DNA of 64,000 nt, from NCBI GenBank assembly GCA_021741145.1, contig JAIOYK010000016.1, positions 1 through 64,000 on the forward strand, in the 5' to 3' direction. This document shows positions 25,249-34,072 of the stretch, piece after piece. Both the position numbers and the translations under genes were made by a program. The notes beneath the pieces are model-generated. The model had not been told where the DNA came from and did not search any database. It saw only the letters and a program-made list of their open reading frames with translations. Numbering within the stretch: the first letter of the stretch is position 1; every line of letters begins with the position of its first letter. The DNA is from Rhodospirillum sp. (lineage in GTDB: Bacteria > Pseudomonadota > Alphaproteobacteria > Rhodospirillales > Rhodospirillaceae).

Positions 25249-27105
25249 CTAGAACCGCCCCGCCTGATAGGTATTCCCCATCGACGCTTGCATGGTTTTC
25301 ACCACACCAAAGGCGTCCTTCAAGTGCGAGCGTTCGAAACTGGAGAGTGCCTCCGGCTCCAGATAGTTATCCGCCTTTTCGCCCAGCCTGATCTTGCGCG
25401 CCTGATGGCGCAGGCGGGTCAGGCTGATAAACTCAAGGGCATCACGCAGGTCCATGGCGCCGTCCTGACTGATGGCCTTGCGGTCCATGGCCAGCATCAG
25501 TCGTTCATGGGTATTGACCGCCTTCACCCCCACCGAGAGAGCATAAACCCGCGCCAGATCGATGATTGGCACCACGCCGGTGTGCTTCATATCCAAGGTC
25601 CGGTTATGGTCGCCCCCCCGAATAAGCACGAGATTGCGGAAGAACCCGACAGGTGGCTGGTGAGTCAGGGCGTTGCCCGCCATATAGGCCAGGAAGATCC
25701 TGTTTTTCAGACACTTCTCCAGCACCAGATCCTGCAGCTCGTCGAAAAGGGCTTCCTCGCCGTGGATGAAGCGCAGGTCGAAGAAGATGGAGCTGAGCAT
25801 CAAGGCCTTGGGTTCCGGCTCCTCGATCCACTTGCTAAAGTACTTCTTCCAGGTCTTCAGGGGCTGACGCCACTGTCCGGTCATGGCCATCATCTCGCCC
25901 GGGCAATAGACGTAACCGCAGGTGTCCAGGCCATCACAGACGATCTTGGCCAACCGGGCGAAATACTCCCCATGTTGGGCGTCGACGTAGGAATCATGGA
26001 GGATCAGGCAATTGTCCTGGTCCGATTGGGCGGTCTGTTCATGGCGCCCCTGGGATCCGGCGGCGGCCCAGACATAGGGGATGGGCGGCGGACCCAACCG
26101 CTCCTCGGCGATCTGAATCAGGCGCACCGTGGCCGCGTCGGTCAGGGTGGAGACGATATGGCCGATGTTATGGGCCGTTGCCCCGGACTCCGCCATCTGG
26201 TGTACCAGTTCGGGAATATGGGACAACACCTCCTTCAACCCCTCCGCGTCGGAGCGCTTGTGGATGTCCCCCACCAGATAGACCGGAGATTTCGTCTGGG
26301 TCCGGATCAGATTGGTGGTCGTGATGCAGCCCGCGATGTCCTTGCCCCTCACCACCGGCAGATGTCGAATATTGTGGCGGGACATGGTCAGCATGGCGTC
26401 GAAGGCATAGGACGTCGCATCCAACCGGATGGGATCGGCTGTCATGACCTCCCGCAGGGGCGTATCGAAGGCGACACCCTCGGCCACCACCCGGTTGCGC
26501 AGGTCCCGGTCGGTGAAAATTCCCACCAAGGCCGTGCCCTCGGTGACCAGGACGCAGGAAACCCGACTTTCCTTCATGCGTTTGGCCGCGCCCTGAACGG
26601 TAGCCTCGGGACCGATTGTCACCGCCTCCCGGGTCAGCATCTCCTCCAGACGAATGGACAGCAGGTTCAATTCCTGCTCGCCCACCACCGCGCCCTTCGC
26701 CTCGGACAATCGCCCGCCAACCATGGGAGCGAAGAAGAAGTCGATCTGTTTGTAGGATTTGCGCAGGGTGTCGAAGCGTTTGGCTGGAATCTGGTAGAGG
26801 AGACTGTCCTCGATGGTCAGGCTACGATTGAGCGCCTCGCCACGGATCAGGGCGCGCACGCCACAGACTTCCCCCTCGGACAGCCGGGCCAGAATTTCGC
26901 CTTCCGGGTCGCGGGTCTCCACCGCGCCAGTGCGCACGATGTAAAGGAATTCGGCGGGCTGGCCCGGGGTGATCAATTCCGTCCCCTTGCGGGCGTAGCG
27001 GATTTCCACGTCCTTGGCCAATTGGTCCCATTCCTCGGCGGGCAGGACGTCAAAGGGGTGGGTCGTGGCCAGGAAGTCCCGTATTTCGATCAGTTCCACT
27101 TCCAT
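25249..27105 (-). CDS. cNMP-binding/CBS/DUF294 nucleotidyltransferase-like signalling protein
   Basis: A 618-residue cytoplasmic protein. Domains in order: cyclic-nucleotide-binding-like fold (about 10-125; GTELITPGQPAEFLYIVRTG), paired CBS domains (about 155-285; LVGIFTDRDLRNRVVAEG), a DUF294 nucleotidyltransferase-type domain with GSQGRHEQTAQSDQDNCLI near residue 350, and a helical C-terminal substrate domain. The start at 27105 (MEVELIEIRDFL) matches the family and has GGGGAA upstream; the longer frame upstream is unrelated. It lies between the symporter and the exonuclease genes. Such proteins are inferred to sense adenylates and control transport or phosphorelay activity, but the target is unproven. 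Confidence 0.88.
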   Translation of the reverse strand: MEVELIEIRDFLATTHPFDVLPAEEWDQLAKDVEIRYARKGTELITPGQPAEFLYIVRTGAVETRDPEGEILARLSEGEVCGVRALIRGEALNRSLTIEDSLLYQIPAKRFDTLRKSYKQIDFFFAPMVGGRLSEAKGAVVGEQELNLLSIRLEEMLTREAVTIGPEATVQGAAKRMKESRVSCVLVTEGTALVGIFTDRDLRNRVVAEGVAFDTPLREVMTADPIRLDATSYAFDAMLTMSRHNIRHLPVVRGKDIAGCITTTNLIRTQTKSPVYLVGDIHKRSDAEGLKEVLSHIPELVHQMAESGATAHNIGHIVSTLTDAATVRLIQIAEERLGPPPIPYVWAAAGSQGRHEQTAQSDQDNCLILHDSYVDAQHGEYFARLAKIVCDGLDTCGYVYCPGEMMAMTGQWRQPLKTWKKYFSKWIEEPEPKALMLSSIFFDLRFIHGEEALFDELQDLVLEKCLKNRIFLAYMAGNALTHQPPVGFFRNLVLIRGGDHNRTLDMKHTGVVPIIDLARVYALSVGVKAVNTHERLMLAMDRKAISQDGAMDLRDALEFISLTRLRHQARKIRLGEKADNYLEPEALSSFERSHLKDAFGVVKTMQASMGNTYQAGRF

Positions 27106-27254
27106 CTTGGTTCCCCTGTTTCCAGAGGGCCGATCACCACGGTCTCTCTCCCGTTCGTGTTCGACCCAGAAAAAAGCGGACCCCACGACCGCCGCGGGAT
27201 CCGCCCAGGAAAGATCGGTGGTTGGGTCCGGTCGCCCGGACCCATTCCCCATCC

Positions 27255-29054
27255 TTAGTGGTCGTGGGCGATACCCGAGCCACGCGGCGTCCGGATATCC
27301 TCGACCAGGTTTTGGATGTGCTCGGGGGGTTCGCCGGTCACCTTCGAGACGGCGAAGGCCACCGCGAAGTTCAGGATCATGCCGACGAAGCCGATCCCTT
27401 CCGGAGAGATACCGAACAACCAGTTCGCCGGTATGTTCTCCGCCATCGGGGTAATGAACACGCCCTTGAAGTACAGGATGTACCCCATGGTGAAGACCAA
27501 ACCGGTCAACATGCCAGCGATGGCTCCCTCGCGGTTAATCTTCTTGGAGAAGATCCCCATGATGATCACCGGGAACAGCGAGGAGGCCGCCAGACCGAAG
27601 GCGAAAGCCACCACCTGGGCCACGAAGCCCGGCGGATTGGCGCCCAAATACCCGGCGATGATGATGGCCACGGCGGCGCCGATACGACCGGCCAACAGCT
27701 CGGCCTTTTCCGACATGTCCGGTATCATCACACCCTTGAGAAGGTCGTGGGAGATGGAGGACGAAATCACCAGCAGCAGACCCGCGGCGGTGGACAGAGC
27801 CGCGGCGATACCACCCGCGGCCACCAAGGCGATGACCCAGTTCGGCAATTTGGCGATTTCGGGGTTGGCCAGAACCATGATGTCGTTATCGACCATCAAT
27901 TCGCCGCTGAACTTCGGCTTGTCGGAGTGCTTCCAGCCATACTGGGCTTCCAGTTCCTGGCCCTTGGCGGTTTTATGATTGTAGTACTGGATGTGACCAT
28001 CGCCGTTGACGTCGTCCCAGTCGATCAAGCCAGTGGACTGCCAACGGGTCATCCACTCCGGCACATCGGCGACGGCCAAGTTGCCATCGGGGCTGCCGAC
28101 TTCACCGGTCTGAATGGTGGTGGTCAGGTTGTACCGGGCCATGGCGCCAACGGCCGGGGCAACGGTGTACAGCAGGGCGATGAAGACCAGCGCCCAACCG
28201 GCGGAAGACCGGGCGTCCTTCACGTTGGGAACGGTGAAGAAGCGCACGATCACGTGGGGCAGGCCCGCGGTACCGACCATCAGGGCCGCGGTGATCGCGA
28301 AGATGTCGATCATGCTCTTGCCACCGGCGGTGTACTCAAGGAAGCCAAGATCCAGAACAATCTTGTTCAGGGCATCCAGCATGTAAGTCCCGCCCCCCGC
28401 GTTGCCCTCGGATACGGTCGACCCGAAGGCCAACTGGGGCAGCGGGTTGCCGGTCAGCTGGAAGGCGATGAACACGGCCGGAACCGTGTAGGCCAGGATC
28501 AACACGCAATACTGGGCCACCTGGGTGTAGGTGACGCCCTTCATGCCACCAAGCACGGCGTAGATGAAGACGATGCCCATGCCGATCAGCAGGCCGGTCA
28601 CCAGATCCACCTCGAGGAAGCGCGCGAACACAATCCCCACGCCGCGCATCTGACCGGCGACATAGGTGAAGGAAATGAAGATCAGGCAGACCACGGCGAC
28701 GATACGCGCCGCGGAGGAGTAATATCGATCTCCAATGAATTCGGGCACGGTGAACTTGCCGTACTTCCGCAGATAGGGAGCGAGCAGCATGGCCAGCAGC
28801 ACGTAACCGCCGGTCCAGCCCATCAGGTAAACGGAGCCGCCATAGCCCAGGAAGGCGATCAAGCCCGCCATGGAGATGAAGGAGGCCGCGGACATCCAGT
28901 CGGCGCCGGTGGCCATGCCGTTGAGGACAGGGTGCACGCCTTTGCCCGCGACGTAGAATTCGCCCGTGCTGGCCGCCTTGGCCCAGATAGCGATGGCGAT
29001 GTACAGCACGAAGCTGGCACCCACCACCAAATAAGTGAGAGTCTTAAGATCCAT
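27255..29054 (-). CDS. Sodium:solute symporter, VC_2705-type large subunit
   Basis: A 599-residue SSF-family transporter with about 13 membrane segments (LTYLVVGASFVLYIAIAIW; GADWMSAASFISMAGLIAFL; GGIAAALSTAAGLLLVISSS). It resembles acetate permease ActP, but pairing with a DUF4212 small subunit places it in the VC_2705-type subfamily. A soluble loop around residues 345-395 includes DVNGDGHIQYY, an EF-hand/dockerin-like calcium loop. The start at 29054 (MDLKTLTYLVVG) fits the first helix, with AAGGGAC upstream. The small-subunit gene is 19 bases upstream. The substrate, probably a short organic acid, is inferred. Confidence 0.9.
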   Translation of the reverse strand: MDLKTLTYLVVGASFVLYIAIAIWAKAASTGEFYVAGKGVHPVLNGMATGADWMSAASFISMAGLIAFLGYGGSVYLMGWTGGYVLLAMLLAPYLRKYGKFTVPEFIGDRYYSSAARIVAVVCLIFISFTYVAGQMRGVGIVFARFLEVDLVTGLLIGMGIVFIYAVLGGMKGVTYTQVAQYCVLILAYTVPAVFIAFQLTGNPLPQLAFGSTVSEGNAGGGTYMLDALNKIVLDLGFLEYTAGGKSMIDIFAITAALMVGTAGLPHVIVRFFTVPNVKDARSSAGWALVFIALLYTVAPAVGAMARYNLTTTIQTGEVGSPDGNLAVADVPEWMTRWQSTGLIDWDDVNGDGHIQYYNHKTAKGQELEAQYGWKHSDKPKFSGELMVDNDIMVLANPEIAKLPNWVIALVAAGGIAAALSTAAGLLLVISSSISHDLLKGVMIPDMSEKAELLAGRIGAAVAIIIAGYLGANPPGFVAQVVAFAFGLAASSLFPVIIMGIFSKKINREGAIAGMLTGLVFTMGYILYFKGVFITPMAENIPANWLFGISPEGIGFVGMILNFAVAFAVSKVTGEPPEHIQNLVEDIRTPRGSGIAHDH

Positions 29055-29073
29055 AATATCTGTCCCTTTGACT

Positions 29074-29337
29074 TCAGTCTTCTTGCACGTCGAATTCTTC
29101 ATCCAACTTGTTCATCTTCCACGCGTAGTAGAAAATCAGAACAAGGAAGACGTAAATCGACCCCTGCTGGGCGAACCAGAAGCCCATGTGGAAGCCAGCG
29201 ATCTGAATGCTGTTCATCGGCTCGACGAGCAGAATACCCAGTCCGAAGGACGCGATGAACCAGACCACGAGACAGGTCATGATCAATTTGAGCGTAGCCT
29301 TCCAGTAGGCCACCCCCGACTTGTTGGGATCACTCAT
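29074..29337 (-). CDS. DUF4212 symporter small subunit
   Basis: An 87-residue protein with two membrane helices (LIMTCLVVWFIASFGLGILL and GFWFAQQGSIYVFLVLIFYY) and an acidic C terminus (MNKLDEEFDVQED). The GFHMGFWFAQQGSI segment is characteristic of DUF4212 proteins found beside VC_2705-type symporters. GGAGG eight bases upstream supports the start. It heads the minus-strand symporter-signalling-exonuclease unit. Confidence 0.9.
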   Translation of the reverse strand: MSDPNKSGVAYWKATLKLIMTCLVVWFIASFGLGILLVEPMNSIQIAGFHMGFWFAQQGSIYVFLVLIFYYAWKMNKLDEEFDVQED

Positions 29338-29883
29338 GGTGAATCACCTCCCTTTAAGGTTATCATCCCCACTCCGACAGACAGGACGCGCGACGCGCCC
29401 AGGGGCAGCCGTTCTTTCGGAAAAATCGGGAGGAGACATCGGAACCCACCCCCCCCAAATTCTTATTGCTCTTGATCCGCGGATTGCCCCATGGCGCACA
29501 GCATATCGATTCCCGCGCTGAAAAAAAGCGGAAAAACCGATTGCAAGTCAGGCGCCCATCCATTGCGAGGCGCATCCCCCCCCGGCCTTTGGAATAAATC
29601 ACAAAATCGCCTGATTTTTCATGTTCTTACCAACAATTCACTTTTTAGGTAAGGATCTTACCTTGGATTGGATTCTCGGCGCGCCCGTGCGGGTGCTCGT
29701 TCTTTGACAGGCGGGGCGGGAGAGAAAACCTCATGGAAAATGGCCTTTGTCCCGCAAGGTTTTAATTTCGTCACGGCTCGCCCTCGGTGGGACAGGGCCG
29801 GGGGATTCCCTTGAGGTCCTCGAGCATTTTGATATCAAAGAAAATCGTCATCGCACTCTGTTCCAGATTGCTCGGAATTTGCT
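29338..29883. other. Intergenic region upstream of the symporter operon
   Basis: No gene is supported. The segment is more AT-rich than its surroundings, especially 29585-29665, and should hold the symporter promoter (minus strand). A perfect inverted repeat GGTAAG-GAT-CTTACC lies at 29648-29662, with a further CTTACC at 29626-29631, a plausible operator. Confidence 0.5.
29648..29662. promoter_or_regulatory. Candidate operator, inverted repeat GGTAAG-N3-CTTACC
   Basis: A perfect 6-6 dyad with a third half-site CTTACC 22 bases away (29626), within the AT-rich control region of the symporter operon. The binding protein is not identified. Confidence 0.4.
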
Positions 29884-30132
29884 CTAATTCTTGTCCTCGC
29901 CGAGGCTCATGACACCAATCCCCATGGCGACACCGCCAAAGGTTACGATCAGGCCGAAGAACAACAAGCCGCCAAAGATGTACCACTCGCGGGAGGCCAT
30001 GAGCATGGTGCGGATGGAGCCAATGTCCAGGTAAAGGAGCAGGCCGCCGAAGACGAGAGCTCCGGCGGTTCCGACCGCCAAATGCCCCAACATGAATCGC
30101 AGGGCATGTCTTTCGTAGGGCAGCAAGGACAT
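29884..30132 (-). CDS. Small two-helix membrane protein, unknown
   Basis: An 82-residue protein, MSLLPYERHALRFMLGHLAV with two hydrophobic segments (LGHLAVGTAGALVFGGLLLYL and WYIFGGLLFFGLIVTFGGVAMGI). GGAGG seven bases upstream of the ATG at 30132 supports this start over a longer frame. I do not recognise the family. It is the last gene before the symporter control region on the minus strand. Confidence 0.7.
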   Translation of the reverse strand: MSLLPYERHALRFMLGHLAVGTAGALVFGGLLLYLDIGSIRTMLMASREWYIFGGLLFFGLIVTFGGVAMGIGVMSLGEDKN

Positions 30133-30247
30133 GGCGTTCCTCCGTTCCGGCAACGCGAGATGCGACGGCGGATCCTGGCCCGGCCCAGCGGGCGCCGTCA
30201 TTGACAGATCACAATGGGACCCATCGACCGCTTCGGAGACCGTAAGC

Positions 30248-31015
30248 TCAGACGACCTCGCCCAGGTCCGGATCCTCGCCCAATCCGCGCATGAGCGCGG
30301 CCACCTGAGCCCCCACCTCCTTCAACAGCTGGGGGTCCGTGCCCCGAATGACCACGCTGGTCCCAATCCGATTGCCCTTGGCGAAGGGATAGCTGCCGAT
30401 ATCGGTGTCCTTAAAGCCATCCTGCAAGGCGCCTAGGGACTCGGCGATATCTCCCTCCCGCACGTGGGAGGTCACCGCCAGCGACCGGATGGGAGGGCCA
30501 CCGGTCAGGGTATGGGCGATGCCGTCGAACATGGCCCGCATGATGGGCGGCACCCCGGCGAGCACATGGACGTTGTCCAGCCGGAACCCAGGTGCCGCGC
30601 TGACCGGATTGGCGATCAGGACCGATCCCTCGGGGACATGGGCCATGCGCAAGCGGGCTTCGTTCAGGTCCTGGTGGCGCTCCCCGTAATGGGCTTCCAG
30701 ACGGCGCCGGGCCTCCGGGTCCAAAACAACCGGGGCGCCGAAGGCCGCGGCCACGCATTCGGTGGTGATATCGTCGTGGGTGGGGCCGATGCCTCCGGTG
30801 GTGAAGACATAGGTGTTGCGAGCCCGCAGGGCGTTCACCGCCTCGACGATGGCGCCCTTGTCATCGGCCACCACCCGGATTTCCTTCAGGGGAATCCCCA
30901 TCCCCGCCAGACGGGCTCCCAGCCATTGCCCGTTCACGTCATGGGTCCGGCCCGATAGAATTTCGTTGCCGATGATAACGAGGGCCGCGGTTGGCGTGGC
31001 CGATGTGGTGGTCAT
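30248..31015 (-). CDS. CinA-like MoCF-domain protein
   Basis: A 255-residue protein with the molybdopterin-binding fold of CinA N-terminal domains: AALVIIGNEILSGRTHDVNG, FTTGGIGPTHDDITTECVAA and ANPVSAAPGFRLDNVHVLAG. It lacks the C-terminal nicotinamide-nucleotide amidase domain of full CinA, so any activity would be the ADP-ribose/FAD pyrophosphatase type proposed for this domain. It is last in the ppiC-argJ-mutT-cinA unit, 59 bases after the Nudix gene. Confidence 0.9.
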   Translation of the reverse strand: MTTTSATPTAALVIIGNEILSGRTHDVNGQWLGARLAGMGIPLKEIRVVADDKGAIVEAVNALRARNTYVFTTGGIGPTHDDITTECVAAAFGAPVVLDPEARRRLEAHYGERHQDLNEARLRMAHVPEGSVLIANPVSAAPGFRLDNVHVLAGVPPIMRAMFDGIAHTLTGGPPIRSLAVTSHVREGDIAESLGALQDGFKDTDIGSYPFAKGNRIGTSVVIRGTDPQLLKEVGAQVAALMRGLGEDPDLGEVV

Positions 31016-31074
31016 GGTGGCTCTCCCGGTTCAGCGTCTCTTCTCCTACGATGGGAGCGGCGCGCCAGATCCTT

Positions 31075-31542
31075 TTACAGCCAATCCTGCAACAGGGGAA
31101 TGAGCGGCCGGTCGGCCGGAGGCATGGGGTAATCCCGCAAACGCGCCGCCCGGACCCAGGCCAGGGTTTGACCTTCCCGAGCCGTTGGCGTGCCCTTCCA
31201 TTGACGGCAAACGAAGAGCGGCATCAACAGGTGAAAGCCCTCGTAGGAATGGGAGGCGAAGGCGAGCGGCGCGAGGCAGCTTGTCCGGGTATCGATCCCC
31301 AGTTCCTCCTCCAGTTCCCGCACCAAGGCGGCCTCCGGCGTTTCACCGGGATCGACCTTGCCCCCTGGGAACTCCCAAAGTCCGGCGAGGCTTTTCCCTT
31401 CCGGCCGTTGAGCGAGCAGGATCCGCCCATCCACGTCGACCAGGGCCACGGCGGAGACCAGCAGAATGGGCAGATCTCCCTTGACCAGGCGGGTTTCCGC
31501 CGCCCAGCATCCCTCTTCCACCGCTGGCTCGCTTGACACCAT
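31075..31542 (-). CDS. MutT-like Nudix hydrolase
   Basis: A 155-residue Nudix protein with the full box GGKVDPGETPEAALVRELEE followed by ELGI. IPARRPEGK-type surroundings (RILLAQRPEGKSLAGLWEFP) fit the 8-oxo-dGTP diphosphatase MutT, which removes oxidised nucleotides. It is located seven bases after argJ, an arrangement common in alphaproteobacteria. The N-terminal 20 residues are variable and the start could be a little further in. Confidence 0.87.
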   Translation of the reverse strand: MVSSEPAVEEGCWAAETRLVKGDLPILLVSAVALVDVDGRILLAQRPEGKSLAGLWEFPGGKVDPGETPEAALVRELEEELGIDTRTSCLAPLAFASHSYEGFHLLMPLFVCRQWKGTPTAREGQTLAWVRAARLRDYPMPPADRPLIPLLQDWL

Positions 31543-31549
31543 AAGCCGA

Positions 31550-32788
31550 TCAGCTCCGATAATCGGCGTTGATGCTGATATAGCCGTGGGTCAGATCACA
31601 GGTCCAGACGGTCGCCTTACCCTTGCCCAGGTTCAACGCCACGTCGATGTCCACGGTCTGGCCTTTCATATGCGCGGCCACGGGGCCTTCGTCGTAATCG
31701 TTGACCGCCATGCCCGCCGCGGCGATCACATGACCGCCCATGCGGATTTCCAGCAGGTCCCGGTCCGCTTCCTCGCCGGACTTTCCAACGGCCATGACCA
31801 CCCGCCCCCAGTTGGCGTCCTCGCCCGCCACCGCGGTCTTGACCAAGGGTGAATTGGCGATGGACAGGGCCACTCGCTTGGCCGCCTTGTCGGACTTGGC
31901 CCCGGTCACGGTGACGGTGACGAACTTGGTCGCGCCCTCCCCATCCCTGACCACCTGGTGGGCCAGATCCTGAAGCACGGCCAGAAGGGCCTTCTTAAAG
32001 GCCTTGAGTTTGGGATCGGAGGCTTTCTTGACCTTGCCATTCCCCGCCTGCCCCGTCGCGAAGAGCATCAGGGTATCGGAGGTCGAGGTATCCCCATCCA
32101 CGGTAATGGCGTTGAAGGACTTATCGACGCCCTTGGTCAGCAGGTCCTGGAGCACATCGGCGGGTAGTTTGGCGTCGGTAAAGACATAGGACAGCATGGT
32201 CGCCATATCCGGGGCAATCATGCCCGACCCCTTGGCGATGCCACAGATGGTTACGGGTTGGCCGTCGATCTCGGCGGTGGCCGTGGCCCCCTTGGCATAG
32301 GTATCGGTGGTCATGATGGCGCCCGCGGCCTGTTCCCAAGTGGCCTTACCCAGGCTCTCGGACACCGTCTCAAGCACGGCGCTGATCTTGGTATCATCCA
32401 GAGTGATGCCGATGGTCCCGGTCGAAGCGATATAGACCTCGGTCTCGGCGCAGCCCAAGGCCTTGGCGGCGCTGGCCGCGGTCCGCTGAACCGAAGTGAC
32501 GCCATGGCTTCCCGTGAAAGCATTGGCGTTTCCGGCATTAACCACCAGTCCCCGGCCCCGACCACCGCTCGCCTTCAAGGCATCCCGGCACCAATCCACC
32601 GGCGCGGAGCGCGTCTTGGACTTGGTGAAGACACCCGCGGCCGTGGTCCCCTCGGCCAAGCGGACCACCAGCAGATCGGAGCGGTTCTTGTACCGCAGCC
32701 CGGTGTTATGGGCGGCCAATGCGACGCCAGCGACGGGCGGCATCTCGGGGAAGGCGGCGGGGGCGAGGGGAGAAGCGGTCGTGCTCAT
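31550..32788 (-). CDS. argJ: Bifunctional ornithine/glutamate acetyltransferase
   Basis: Transfers acetyl from N-acetylornithine to glutamate in arginine synthesis. The 412-residue precursor self-cleaves before Thr197 in [15 protein letters not shown], giving alpha and beta chains; Thr197 becomes the nucleophile. Other family segments: [21 protein letters not shown] and the C-terminal [15 protein letters not shown]. Full length. It follows the parvulin gene and precedes mutT. Confidence 0.97.
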   Translation of the reverse strand: MSTTASPLAPAAFPEMPPVAGVALAAHNTGLRYKNRSDLLVVRLAEGTTAAGVFTKSKTRSAPVDWCRDALKASGGRGRGLVVNAGNANAFTGSHGVTSVQRTAASAAKALGCAETEVYIASTGTIGITLDDTKISAVLETVSESLGKATWEQAAGAIMTTDTYAKGATATAEIDGQPVTICGIAKGSGMIAPDMATMLSYVFTDAKLPADVLQDLLTKGVDKSFNAITVDGDTSTSDTLMLFATGQAGNGKVKKASDPKLKAFKKALLAVLQDLAHQVVRDGEGATKFVTVTVTGAKSDKAAKRVALSIANSPLVKTAVAGEDANWGRVVMAVGKSGEEADRDLLEIRMGGHVIAAAGMAVNDYDEGPVAAHMKGQTVDIDVALNLGKGKATVWTCDLTHGYISINADYRS

Positions 32789-32929
32789 GGCGGCTCACGG
32801 CGAGAGGATGGGGCGCGGCGGCCCCTGATGAAGGTCGGACGGCGAGGAAAACGGCACCGACACCGGAACGAAAATAGGGGAGGACCATCGGCCCTCCCCC
32901 TCGTATATAGCAAGTTCCCTCGGGACCGC

Positions 32930-33844
32930 CTACTGCTTGGGAGCCTCTTCGGTGGTCTCACCCTCGGGCTCGGCCTCTTCCAGGGGCGTGCCATCGGGGG
33001 TGAAGAGAGCGATTTCGGCCTTTTCCTTCAGGGACTCGATGCGCTCACTCACGGCCTTGTTGGCCAGTTCGTCGCGGATATCGTTTTCGACTTCGGACAG
33101 GGGGGGGAATTCGGTATCACGGATTTCCTCGACCTTGATGACATGCCAGCCGAAATCGGTTTTCACCGGCTCCTTGGAGACGCCGCCGGGCTCCATGGCG
33201 AAGGCCGCTTCGGCGAAGGGGGGCACCATGCGGTCCTTGGTGAAGAAGCCCAGATCACCGCCCTGCGGGCCGGAAGGACCGGTGGACTTTGTCTTGGCCA
33301 GTTCGACGAAATCGGCGCCGCCGTCCAGTTCCTTGATGATGTCCTTGGCGTCCTCTTCCGTGTTCAGAAGGATGTGACGGGCATGGACTTCCTTGGCGGG
33401 AGTGAAGTCGGCCTTGCGCTTTTCGTACTCGGCCTTGACGGCCTCGTCGGTGACGGTCTCGTCCACCACCTTCTGCATATAGGCTCCGGCGATCAGCCGG
33501 TCGAGCAGGGCGGCCATCCGCTTCTGAACCTCGGCGTCGCTTTCCAACCGCTCGTCCCGGCCCGCCTGGGTCACCAGATCGGCTTCAACGACGGTATTCA
33601 GGATGTGTTCATAGACCATGGTCAGGGGCATGGCGCCGAGTTGGGGCTGCTGGGCCTTCATTTCGTTGAACCGGTCCTGAACCGCGGAAAACGGAATTTC
33701 GTGCCCGTTGACCTTGGCGACAACCGCGTTGGGATCCGGCGCCGCCTTGGTCTCATCCTGGGCAAGGGCCGGAGAGGCAAGCAGGGGCAGGGCGAGGAAA
33801 CCGGCCAGGGTGGCGCGGCGGACGCGGATGGAAAGCATCAACAC
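32930..33844 (-). CDS. Periplasmic parvulin-type peptidyl-prolyl isomerase
   Basis: A 304-residue exported folding factor. It has a signal peptide (RRATLAGFLALPLLASPALA, cleaved before QDETK), an N-terminal SurA-like helical region, then a PpiC parvulin domain: VHARHILLNTEEDAKDII, GGDLGFFTKDRMVPPFAEAA and FGWHVIKVEEI. The C-terminal tail is acidic. AAGGAAC precedes the start. It leads the argJ-mutT-cinA unit. Three 17-bp repeats lie in its 5' leader. Confidence 0.92.
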   Translation of the reverse strand: MLMLSIRVRRATLAGFLALPLLASPALAQDETKAAPDPNAVVAKVNGHEIPFSAVQDRFNEMKAQQPQLGAMPLTMVYEHILNTVVEADLVTQAGRDERLESDAEVQKRMAALLDRLIAGAYMQKVVDETVTDEAVKAEYEKRKADFTPAKEVHARHILLNTEEDAKDIIKELDGGADFVELAKTKSTGPSGPQGGDLGFFTKDRMVPPFAEAAFAMEPGGVSKEPVKTDFGWHVIKVEEIRDTEFPPLSEVENDIRDELANKAVSERIESLKEKAEIALFTPDGTPLEEAEPEGETTEEAPKQ

Positions 33845-33852
33845 TGTTCCTT

Positions 33853-33911
33853 GTCTTGTTCAGAAGGGCGTCTTGTTCAGAAGGGCGTCTTGTTCAAAAG
33901 GGCGTCTTGTT
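33853..33911. repeat. 17-bp tandem repeats in the ppiC leader
   Basis: GTCTTGTTCAGAAGGGC is present at 33853-33869 and 33870-33886, again with one change at 33887-33903, and partly from 33904. Read on the minus strand they lie just upstream of the isomerase ribosome site. Confidence 0.92.
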
Positions 33912-34072
33912 TGGACGGCTCCGCCCGGACCCCAGGTCCGCGAGCCCGACCGGGGCGTGTCGCGCGGAATAAACCCGCGCGAACCACAACACCACATCCT
34001 GGCGCCCAACTCAAGGACGGCACCGGGGCCATGCTGTGGCGATTTCGTGGCGAAGGCCCCCTTTGCTGGCCC

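Noticed and set aside
27255-29054. Plain acetate permease ActP
   Set aside because: The adjacent DUF4212 small subunit and the DUF294 regulator fit the VC_2705-type symporters better; the substrate is left open.
25288-29258. Two long plus-strand frames opposite the DUF294 and symporter genes
   Set aside because: The minus-strand genes carry complete family motifs; the plus-strand products are His/Gly/Asp-rich mirror frames.
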